In this document: positions 1 through 5,092 of the stretch, in pieces
Position numbering within the stretch: the first letter of the stretch is position 1
Layout: each line of letters begins with the position of its first letter
DNA from: Gemmataceae bacterium
GTDB lineage: Bacteria; Planctomycetota; Planctomycetia; Gemmatales; Gemmataceae
Direction: 5' to 3'
Length of the DNA stretch: 5,919 nucleotides
NCBI GenBank assembly: GCA_009691815.1
Contig: SIAL01000229.1
Coordinates: 1 to 5,919 of the forward strand
Position numbers and translations under genes: made by a program
The notes under the pieces: generated by a model
The model's database searches: none
What the model was told of the DNA's origin: nothing
The model's input: the letters and a program-made list of their open reading frames with translations, nothing else

Positions 1-206
1 GAGGACTTATTGGTTTTGGCGATGGTTTTGTGGAGATTCAGGAGGTTGGCCTTGTGGGCGGCACCCCCATTGCGGTGGCCAGCGATGAAGCTCGGCGGGA
101 AGGTGTCAACCTCTGGAAACGGGATCGCTTGGTCCAGGCGGGGGCTCACATCGTAATTGGCGATTACCGAAACACGGACGGCTTGATGGCCCAATTGGGC
201 CTTTGA
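1..206 (+). CDS. HAD-like hydrolase, C-terminal fragment (5' end outside window)
   Basis: Reading from base 3 gives 67 residues ending at TGA 204-206. The fragment opens with GLIGFGDGFVEI, which fits the fourth HAD motif (Gly-Asp followed three residues later by an acidic residue), where the acidic side chains help hold the catalytic magnesium. It continues with a VGGTPIAVASDE strand and turn, then EGVNLWKRDRLVQAGAHIVIGDY, the usual ending of a HAD Rossmann core in which the last strand places a buried 'bad subunit' (A-D-x-V/I) motif. HAD proteins of this kind are cytoplasmic phosphatases or phosphotransferases; the substrate cannot be told from this piece. The nucleophile motif (DxDxT) and the conserved lysine lie upstream of the window. 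The gene converges on the acyltransferase, with 42 bases between stop codons and no clear terminator hairpin. Family assignment is fairly secure, function unknown. Confidence 0.72.
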   Translation, partial: GLIGFGDGFVEIQEVGLVGGTPIAVASDEARREGVNLWKRDRLVQAGAHIVIGDYRNTDGLMAQLGL

Positions 207-248
207 CCGGTGGTTCCCTTGAAAAACAAACAAGCCAATTTCCAACAA

Positions 249-1466
249 TCATAGCCTAAGGTACAACTTGTGCCGATCCAAAAACTTCAAAAACAGGGTC
301 ATAATGGCGAGGTATAAGGACAATCCCAAGAGACACCACCATAGCGGAGCATCTTTGGGGACAATGGCGAGTACCGATTTGAAAATGGGATAGTGTAGCA
401 AATAGGCGGCCAAAGGGTTTTGCCCTAGCGTGCGAAAGTAGTCCCATTTCAAGCCTTGGCGATCACAGACCCAAACGAAAAGGCTGTATATCGCAAAAGC
501 GAAACCGGAGCTGAAGAGGATGAACGGGGCCGAAACGGTGCGCTTGTCCATCATCCAATAATTGGGTGCCCGGATACTTAGATCGGGGGGATCAAAAGGA
601 GAATCAGCCAACATTGCATGGGGAAATCGTTGGGCGATTTCGCCAAGCGGTGGGAGGACGGGCGACAAGGTTTTCGCTTGATAAAGCGTGCCAAGGCACG
701 AAAGGAGGTAGCCTGCCAACATTAGCCCCAAGCCGACGCAAAAGAGTTTGGCGCCTGAGTTTTTATCTTTCGAGGTGGTGACAAAATCATAGGCCAAGGT
801 CCCCGCCAGCATCGGAACGGACCACATCAATAGTCCGAAAAAGCCGCCATCCCAAGCCCTTGTTCCGGCGGCACCCCACCAAGCGTCCATGGCATTGGGT
901 CGCCCATAGACGAATTCGTAGTTAAAGGAGTAAGATAATAGCACATGAAGGATGATGAAAGCGACGGCGGTAAGAATACGGACCCATGGGGTCGACCTCA
1001 CCACCGGCAGGATTAGGAGTTGGGTGGCTCCAATGATGGCCAGCACATTCCAAAGGTCGGCTTTTAAGGTTTGGGCAATAAACCCCCAACCGCTTCCGGA
1101 AGTAAGGGCCGTCCAGGAGGGTATCCTTTGGCCAAACCCAAAGTAGGTCATGGAAACCAGAATCAACATCAGGCTGCGAATGAGGGTAGGCCGAAACCAC
1201 TTCCGGCCCGGTTGGTCCACGCGCCGCAATAGGGTCAGGCGAAAGGAAAACCCCGCCGCAAAAAGGAAGCTGGGCATGATGGAATCGGCGAGGCTAAAAT
1301 AGAGCGAATTGTGCTTCAATTGGTTGGATATTGCCGCAAGGCTGGCGACGAAGTTCACCACAAACATCCCCAAGACGGCGTAACCGCGGAATTGATCCAT
1401 GGAGGCAATTCGGCCGACAAGTGGATTTATGTCGGCAGGTGGAATTATCAGGGGTGTTGTACTCAT
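249..1466 (-). CDS. Multipass membrane acyltransferase, HGSNAT/DUF5009-like
   Basis: The 405-residue protein is mostly hydrophobic, with about ten candidate membrane segments (roughly residues 27-47, 57-78, 94-113, 140-156, 161-181, 208-228, 240-262, 311-333, 350-368 and 375-396). It begins with SMDQFRGYAVLGMFVVNF, the 'x-D-x-F-R-G' first-helix signature of the heparan-alpha-glucosaminide N-acetyltransferase-like (NagX, DUF5009) group. This is followed by an H52...LAD(59-61)...MPSFLF segment, which resembles the conserved His and ADxxxPxFLF of that group. Near the end, LGQNPLAAYLLH (347-358) is another family hallmark. Known relatives move acetyl groups from cytoplasmic acetyl-CoA across a membrane to a sugar amine; the substrate here is unknown. 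The ATG overlaps the TGA of the upstream amidohydrolase (ATGA, 1463-1466), which decides the start and argues for translational coupling. An AGGCGG about ten bases upstream is only a weak ribosome site. The length is normal and the gene looks intact. Confidence 0.82.
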   Translation of the reverse strand: MSTTPLIIPPADINPLVGRIASMDQFRGYAVLGMFVVNFVASLAAISNQLKHNSLYFSLADSIMPSFLFAAGFSFRLTLLRRVDQPGRKWFRPTLIRSLMLILVSMTYFGFGQRIPSWTALTSGSGWGFIAQTLKADLWNVLAIIGATQLLILPVVRSTPWVRILTAVAFIILHVLLSYSFNYEFVYGRPNAMDAWWGAAGTRAWDGGFFGLLMWSVPMLAGTLAYDFVTTSKDKNSGAKLFCVGLGLMLAGYLLSCLGTLYQAKTLSPVLPPLGEIAQRFPHAMLADSPFDPPDLSIRAPNYWMMDKRTVSAPFILFSSGFAFAIYSLFVWVCDRQGLKWDYFRTLGQNPLAAYLLHYPIFKSVLAIVPKDAPLWWCLLGLSLYLAIMTLFLKFLDRHKLYLRL

Positions 1467-2365
1467 GGGGGTTGGTCCGCCTGATCTTTCGACCTGTCTG
1501 CTTTGGGTTGATTGGGTTTGGGTGGTTGCTTTGCCTTTGGGATTTCGAGAAAAAGATCGGCATATTCGGTAACGGCTTCGACAAGGGTGGCAGCCGTTTT
1601 TTCGCGGGCATCTTTTAGGCGAAAGTTGATGCCAAATTCCAGTTGCATAGCGTCAATGCCATACCCTTGATGACTGCCATAGGTTTGGACAATAAATCCG
1701 CCCCGAAATCCCGCTTGTTCTTTACCATCGAAAGGGTTTGGGTGTACCTGAAATCCTTTGGCCTCCAACTTGCCAAACAGGCTGGATTTGCCGCTATGGG
1801 CCGCTTCACCAAAGCGTTGGCGCAAGAGTGTCACGGTCTTGCCATCTTGGGTTCCTCGAAAGACTGTATCCTTGGCGGATCCCTGCCCGTGGATGTCTAG
1901 AAGCAGTCCCTTTTGAAAGGATTTTTGAACATTCCGACAAGCATTTTGCAGGGCCTGGTGATAGGCCTCATAGACGGGTTTGGCGTTGGAATCTTCGAAG
2001 GCAATTTCGGGGGGTCGATTGGGGTCGACATATTTTCGGTGTGCCTTGGCAATTACCAAATAGGGTTTTTGGCCCCATTTCTTTTCCATGGCTTTGGCGA
2101 TCAATTCGGTCAATTCCTCGGTTCCGGTGTCCCGGCCTATAACAAAACCGCTGCCACCGCGGGCCAACCCCTCCCCTCGTCGGATCTGGGTATTGGGCAG
2201 GGGCATTTCCCCGCCGTGAGGAGCGGAAAGAATGATTGGCAAGTTGCCGATTTGGATTTTGACATAAGGATTTGGGGTTTCGGAGTGGAGCAGAGTTTGC
2301 CCAAACCCGAACCCCGGGGCAAACAACAACACAAAAAAGGTCAAGCGGGTGAAGAAGATTCGCAT
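1463..2365 (-). CDS. Secreted N-formylglutamate amidohydrolase-like protein
   Basis: The 300-residue protein starts with a typical signal peptide: MRIFFTR, a hydrophobic core at 8-21, then probable cleavage near residues 20-23 (GFG-Q). No cysteine is present, so it is not a lipoprotein. The mature part carries motifs of the FGase family (PF05013): LSAPHGG (46-52), RDTGTEEL (78-85), AHRKYVDPNR (108-117), LLDIHGQG (155-162), SHQGYG (231-236) and MQLEFG (240-245). In the carboxypeptidase-like fold of this family, the histidines of PHGG and DIHG with acidic partners would bind zinc. The named activity, hydrolysing N-formylglutamate in histidine breakdown, is cytoplasmic; a signal peptide suggests another substrate, such as an envelope or extracellular amide. 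The last 24 residues are rich in Pro, Lys, Gln and Asp. It is first in a pair with the overlapping acyltransferase. The start ATG lacks a well-spaced Shine-Dalgarno; GGGAG lies 14 bases upstream. Distant resemblance to poly-gamma-glutamate hydrolases is an alternative. Confidence 0.8.
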   Translation of the reverse strand: MRIFFTRLTFFVLLFAPGFGFGQTLLHSETPNPYVKIQIGNLPIILSAPHGGEMPLPNTQIRRGEGLARGGSGFVIGRDTGTEELTELIAKAMEKKWGQKPYLVIAKAHRKYVDPNRPPEIAFEDSNAKPVYEAYHQALQNACRNVQKSFQKGLLLDIHGQGSAKDTVFRGTQDGKTVTLLRQRFGEAAHSGKSSLFGKLEAKGFQVHPNPFDGKEQAGFRGGFIVQTYGSHQGYGIDAMQLEFGINFRLKDAREKTAATLVEAVTEYADLFLEIPKAKQPPKPNQPKADRSKDQADQPP

Positions 2366-2374
2366 GATGAAAGG

Positions 2375-2405
2375 TTGGACTCCCTAACTGTATACAATAT
2401 ACAAT
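2375..2405 (+). promoter_or_regulatory. Possible promoter for the uracil-DNA glycosylase gene
   Basis: TTGGAC at 2375-2380 is followed after 17 bases by TATACA (2398-2403); an overlapping TACAAT at 2400-2405 is the better -10 match (five of six) but with a 19-base gap. Transcription would start about 45 bases before the GTG at 2455. The elements overlap the palindrome at 2389-2403. Only pattern matching supports this, and planctomycete promoters are poorly defined. Confidence 0.3.
2389..2403. promoter_or_regulatory. Palindromic operator-like site between divergent genes
   Basis: TGTATA-CAA-TATACA is a perfect inverted repeat with six-base arms and a three-base centre. Read on the - strand, the same block is two tandem copies of TTGTATA followed by CAG. 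It lies 24 bases upstream of the amidohydrolase ATG and 52 bases upstream of the glycosylase GTG, in the only shared upstream region of the two genes. TATATT (minus strand, 2401 to 2396) and TACAAT (plus strand, 2400-2405) are -10-like in opposite directions within it. Half-sites of the TTGTATAC type resemble operators of some GntR-family repressors, but no regulator gene is visible. An operator function is inference; an AT-rich overlapping promoter core would give a similar look. Confidence 0.4.
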
Positions 2406-2410
2406 AAGCC

Positions 2411-2442
2411 GAGGGTGTAAACGAATGGAAAAATGAACCCTC
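2411..2442 (+). repeat. Inverted repeat in the glycosylase 5' leader
   Basis: GAGGGT (2411-2416) pairs exactly with ACCCTC (2437-2442) across a 20-base A-rich loop. If transcription starts near 2410 this would form at the very 5' end of the glycosylase mRNA, ending 12 bases before the GTG. Six base pairs with so large a loop is weak and may be chance. Confidence 0.2.
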
Positions 2443-2454
2443 AATCCCCGATGG

Positions 2455-3351
2455 GTGAAAGATACTACCGGGATGTCTAACATCGATCTTATTGAACAAA
2501 TGGACCTTCACCTAAGGGCCTGGCAGGATTCCGGCGTGGAATGGTTGCCTCGGGCCGGGGGAGCCATGATCATTCCGGAAAACGCTCGGGCCCAACCCGC
2601 CGCCGCGGTTCCATTGTTCGCAAAAGCAATGGTCCAAGCCCCGCCCCAACTTACCGTTGTTTCCCCCTATCCTTTTGATCCTTCGTTGTTTGCCGCTGGC
2701 CAAATCCCCTTGCCTGCGGTGCGAGGCGATGTGGGACCACCGCTCCTTGAGCTTCCTGTTTTGGAGGATTACCAAAGAGAGCGGGCCATGAAGGATTTGG
2801 CCTATAAAGTCTCCCAATGCAAAAAGTGTCCGGATTTGGTGAGGGGCCGAACCCAAACGGTTTTTGGAATCGGGCCATTAAGCCCCAAACTTTGCATTGT
2901 CGGGGAGGCACCCGGTTTCAATGAGGACAAACAGGGGGAGCCGTTTGTTGGTCCGGCCGGAGAATTGCTAACAAGGATGCTCTTGGCCTCGGGTTTCAAG
3001 CGAGACGAGGTCTACATTTGCAATATATTACGCTGTCGACCTCCGGAGAATCGTCCACCACTGCCTGAGGAAGCCGCCAATTGTCGCTCTTTTTTGGTGC
3101 AAACATTGGAGTTGGTGAGGCCATCGCATATTTGCCTAATGGGGGCGTCCGCGACAAAATATTTGCTGGGCCGTGACGAATTTATTGGGCAACTTCGAGG
3201 TCAGGAACTTTGGTGGCGGGGAATTCCCGTTACGGCAACCTATCACCCTTCTTACCTTTTACGAAGCCCGGCCAAAAAACATGAGGCTTGGGCCGACCTG
3301 CAAGCAATGGTAATTCGAATGGGACAGCTCTTGCCTGAAAAAAATGGCTAG
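2455..3351 (+). CDS. Uracil-DNA glycosylase, family 4 (Fe-S)
   Basis: This 298-residue protein should remove uracil from DNA as the first step of base-excision repair, in the cytoplasm. The catalytic half is unmistakable. The motif GEAPGFNED (150-158) is followed by QGEPFVGPAGELL (160-172), which form the uracil pocket and active site of family 4, and HPSYLLR (264-270) is the DNA-intercalating motif. Four cysteines in family spacing, C122, C125, C194 and C210, should bind a 4Fe-4S cluster. Family members such as the Thermus enzyme are about 200 residues; here about 115 residues precede the cluster. They include LHLRAWQDSGVEWLP (18-32), then a Pro/Ala-rich linker. The longest frame starts at GTG 2455; ATG 2473 is equally plausible because neither has a clear ribosome site, and it would remove six residues. 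It is divergent from the amidohydrolase and convergent with the kinase. The function is secure; the exact start is not. Confidence 0.93.
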   Translation: MKDTTGMSNIDLIEQMDLHLRAWQDSGVEWLPRAGGAMIIPENARAQPAAAVPLFAKAMVQAPPQLTVVSPYPFDPSLFAAGQIPLPAVRGDVGPPLLELPVLEDYQRERAMKDLAYKVSQCKKCPDLVRGRTQTVFGIGPLSPKLCIVGEAPGFNEDKQGEPFVGPAGELLTRMLLASGFKRDEVYICNILRCRPPENRPPLPEEAANCRSFLVQTLELVRPSHICLMGASATKYLLGRDEFIGQLRGQELWWRGIPVTATYHPSYLLRSPAKKHEAWADLQAMVIRMGQLLPEKNG

Positions 3352-3353
3352 AG

Positions 3354-3370
3354 AGGGGCAAATTGCCTTT
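3354..3370 (+). terminator. Weak hairpin at the end of the glycosylase gene
   Basis: AGGGGCA (3354-3360), loop AAT, TGCCTTT (3364-3370) can form a seven-pair stem with two G-U pairs, followed by TGATTT. It sits three bases past the TAG, in the 23-base gap to the convergent kinase stop. The T tract is poor, so termination is only a suggestion. Confidence 0.25.
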
Positions 3371-3374
3371 TGAT

Positions 3375-4820
3375 TTAGGCGGATATTTCGGAGCCGATCA
3401 ACTCTTGCAACTTGTTATGAACCTGTTTGAGGGTCACGGGACGAACCAAAATGGCCCCTTGTTCTGTTAGGGAGATATCTTTCTTCATGCTGGCTTGATC
3501 TTCGTTCAAAAGGACTATTCCCGCAAAATGATTGTGGGTGAGGTTGGCTTCGGAAAGCACCTGTTCAAAACTGGGAATGCCGTCGATTCCGGTACTACCC
3601 GCGTCGATCAAGAGGCATTCATAGGGTTGCGCACGAAATCGATCCACCGCCCGTTGGGGATCGGCGGCGATAAGGACCTTGTAACCTAGTTCGCGGAATT
3701 TTTGCCTCAGGGCATCTTGGAGTTTAGTGTCCGCTTCCACAATAAAAATCGTCAGGACCGAGGGGGCCTTGGCCCGGTCGCTATCACCGGTTTCCCCTGA
3801 TTCAATGTCTCGGCGAGCATTGATAAGCGCTTCAAGCACTTGAGTCGGTGTTTGAAATCTCGATTCCGGATTAAGGTTCATCATTTTATTGACAAGGCCA
3901 ATGGTGGAAGCCGGGGCGTTCACCTCTTTTCGGCTAAGGGGATGGATATTTTCAAACCGTTGTTTGAGCATTCGGGCTCGACGATCGCGGGTCATTTCAA
4001 TGGGGCTTTTGCCGGTGAGCATTTCAAAAAGCACCACCCCGGTAAAGAAAATATCGCTTCGAACATCCCCCGCCTTGACATCGGTCGCCCGTTCCAACCC
4101 GGCATAATCCACCGTTCGATCGACTCGCTCTCCGTCATCTTTCCCGGTTTGGGCGTCAAAATATTTTGCCAAACCAAAGTCCACCAACTTGGCCACACCG
4201 CTTGCCGAAATCAAAATGTTGGTTAGCTTTATGTCGCGATGGGTATAACCCCGGGAATAGGCAAATTGAAGCCCCGAAACCATGTTTTCTGTCAGGTTAA
4301 GGGCCTCAAGGGGGGAAAATTTCTTTCGAATCTTCATGATCTCGCGAAGGTTTTCTCCCTCGACAAATTCCATCACGATGAAATATACCCCGGTAACCGG
4401 GTCCTGATTGACCGCAAGCACCTCTACTATGTTGGTATGGCGAAGGTTTTGCCCCACCTTGCCTTCCCGCATGAAGAGGTCAATGCGCAGCTTGTCTTCA
4501 CTATGACGGCGCCTGAGAACCTTGATGGCCACGATGCGGCCCGTATGCGGATCCACCGCCCGATAAACACGGCCAAAGCTTCCCGACGAAATCTTGTAGA
4601 GGATGAGATACCCACCCAATTGGTATCCGTCGGTTTCCCCTTTGAGAATGCGTTCCAGCTGCCAAGCGGTTAATAGCCGAGTTCTTTCCAAATCACGAAA
4701 AAGCGTTTTGAGGTCAGGGTTTTCCCCATGTCGACTTTTGACCTCCGAAATTTGGGCATGGTCAAGCAAATTGTTGTTTTGGGCTAGGGCAAAAAAGCCT
4801 TTGGCATCCATGGATTCCAC
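3375..4820 (-). CDS. Ser/Thr protein kinase fused to a degenerate receiver domain
   Basis: The 481-residue protein has three parts. Residues 1-65 are a helical extension ending in LLTAWQLERILKG, typical of planctomycete kinases. Residues 70-335 are a Hanks-type kinase: a nucleotide loop SSGSFGRV (78-85), lysine K100 in VAIK, glutamate E119 in the C helix, catalytic HRDIKLTN (194-201), DFG (214-216), and SDIFFTG (255-261). All catalytic residues are present, so it is probably active. Two motifs drift: the first loop glycine is serine, and APE is GLE (241-243). Residues 355-478 fit a receiver fold, with D406 in the acceptor position and IDG seven residues later, but other signature residues are lost. 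No membrane segment follows the kinase, unlike many planctomycete relatives, so it is cytosolic. Starts: GTG 4820 has GGGGGA six bases upstream; ATG 4811 would be nine bases further from it. The substrate is unknown. Confidence 0.9.
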   Translation of the reverse strand: MESMDAKGFFALAQNNNLLDHAQISEVKSRHGENPDLKTLFRDLERTRLLTAWQLERILKGETDGYQLGGYLILYKISSGSFGRVYRAVDPHTGRIVAIKVLRRRHSEDKLRIDLFMREGKVGQNLRHTNIVEVLAVNQDPVTGVYFIVMEFVEGENLREIMKIRKKFSPLEALNLTENMVSGLQFAYSRGYTHRDIKLTNILISASGVAKLVDFGLAKYFDAQTGKDDGERVDRTVDYAGLERATDVKAGDVRSDIFFTGVVLFEMLTGKSPIEMTRDRRARMLKQRFENIHPLSRKEVNAPASTIGLVNKMMNLNPESRFQTPTQVLEALINARRDIESGETGDSDRAKAPSVLTIFIVEADTKLQDALRQKFRELGYKVLIAADPQRAVDRFRAQPYECLLIDAGSTGIDGIPSFEQVLSEANLTHNHFAGIVLLNEDQASMKKDISLTEQGAILVRPVTLKQVHNKLQELIGSEISA

Positions 4821-4826
4821 GCCGAT

Positions 4827-4836
4827 TCCCCCACCT
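4827..4836 (-). promoter_or_regulatory. Ribosome binding site favouring the kinase GTG start
   Basis: On the - strand AGGTGGGGGA covers 4836 to 4827, leaving six bases before GTG at 4820. The in-frame ATG at 4811 would have 15 bases, which is long. The purine run therefore supports the GTG start. Confidence 0.45.
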
Positions 4837-4871
4837 ATACCAAAAGGCTTATTCTATTGCACCCAGTCCTA

Positions 4872-4910
4872 GCCTAGCTACCGGTCCATGGCCTAGCTAC
4901 CGGTCCATGG
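4872..4910. repeat. Exact 19-bp tandem duplication, two copies
   Basis: The unit CCTAGCTACCGGTCCATGG occurs at 4873-4891 and again, without a gap or mismatch, at 4892-4910; the G at 4872 extends the periodicity by one base. Each unit is a chain of small palindromes, TAGCTA, ACCGGT and CCATGG. A partial CCTAG at 4869-4873 precedes the first unit. It lies 52 to 90 bases upstream of the kinase start, about where a -35 or upstream regulator site would be. No other copy was seen in the window. Confidence 0.9.
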
Positions 4911-4950
4911 TTTCTAATAAACCCACCCACATTATAACCCATGCGGAGAA

Positions 4951-4976
4951 CCAAAGAATCCCTTTTTTATTCTTGG
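4951..4976. repeat. Imperfect inverted repeat with T-rich loop
   Basis: CCAAAGAAT (4951-4959) pairs with ATTCTTGG (4969-4976), eight pairs with one bulged A, around a CCCTTTTTT loop. The T run lies in the loop rather than after the stem, so it does not fit an intrinsic terminator on the + strand. Its role is unknown. Confidence 0.3.
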
Positions 4977-5056
4977 ATCGTGAAAAGGGTTTCAAAGTTC
5001 CTGCTTTTTCGCTTGGTTTGCGCTTGCCCTTGGAAACTATGCCGGGTATAGGGCCA

Positions 5057-5075
5057 AAACGGGTCCGTTTACCCG
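5057..5075 (+). repeat. Two overlapping, mutually exclusive small hairpins
   Basis: AAACGG-GT-CCGTTT (5057-5070) and CGGGT-CCGTTT-ACCCG (5060-5075) share bases, so only one stem can form at a time. They end six bases before the GAGG ribosome site of the lipoprotein gene. They could modulate translation, but the stems are short (the first has a two-base centre) and chance is possible. Confidence 0.3.
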
Positions 5076-5081
5076 CAATTT

Positions 5082-5085
5082 GAGG
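5082..5085 (+). promoter_or_regulatory. Ribosome binding site of the HEAT lipoprotein gene
   Basis: GAGG sits seven bases before ATG 5093, ideal spacing. It overlaps the in-frame TGA at 5081-5083 that closes the frame upstream, so the ATG is the first good start. Confidence 0.6.
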
Positions 5086-5092
5086 GCGATTG

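Larger units (their letters stand above)
4821..5092. other. Divergent intergenic region between the kinase and the HEAT lipoprotein
   Basis: These 272 bases separate two divergently read genes and contain no coding frame with family resemblance. They hold the kinase ribosome site (4827-4836), a - strand TAGAAT resembling a -10 near 4851-4856, an exact 19-bp tandem duplication (4872-4910), a + strand TATAAC at 4933-4938 that could be a -10 about 155 bases before the lipoprotein ATG, an imperfect inverted repeat at 4951-4976 and overlapping hairpins at 5057-5075. No -35 box stands out on either strand, so the promoter calls are weak. No tRNA or recognisable riboswitch was seen. Confidence 0.6.

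Noticed and set aside
207..248. Terminator between the HAD-like and acyltransferase genes
   Set aside because: No stem of more than a few pairs was found; only a T-rich stretch on the - strand, which is not enough.
1913..2407. 164-residue open frame on the + strand, Gly/Phe-rich
   Set aside because: Antisense to the amidohydrolase; its glycine- and phenylalanine-rich look comes from reading the complementary codons, and it crosses the promoter region.
1968..2483. 171-residue open frame on the - strand
   Set aside because: Overlaps the amidohydrolase on the same strand in another frame and runs through the divergent promoter into the glycosylase; no family motif was seen.
4239..4673. 144-residue open frame on the + strand
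   Set aside because: Antisense to the kinase catalytic domain, where the conserved motifs are on the other strand.
3375..4820. Histidine kinase or two-component hybrid
   Set aside because: The receiver-like tail suggested this, but the catalytic part has HRD and DFG motifs of Ser/Thr kinases and lacks H-box and N/G-box motifs.
4872..4910. CRISPR array
   Set aside because: There are only two 19-bp copies directly abutting, with no spacers and no cas gene.
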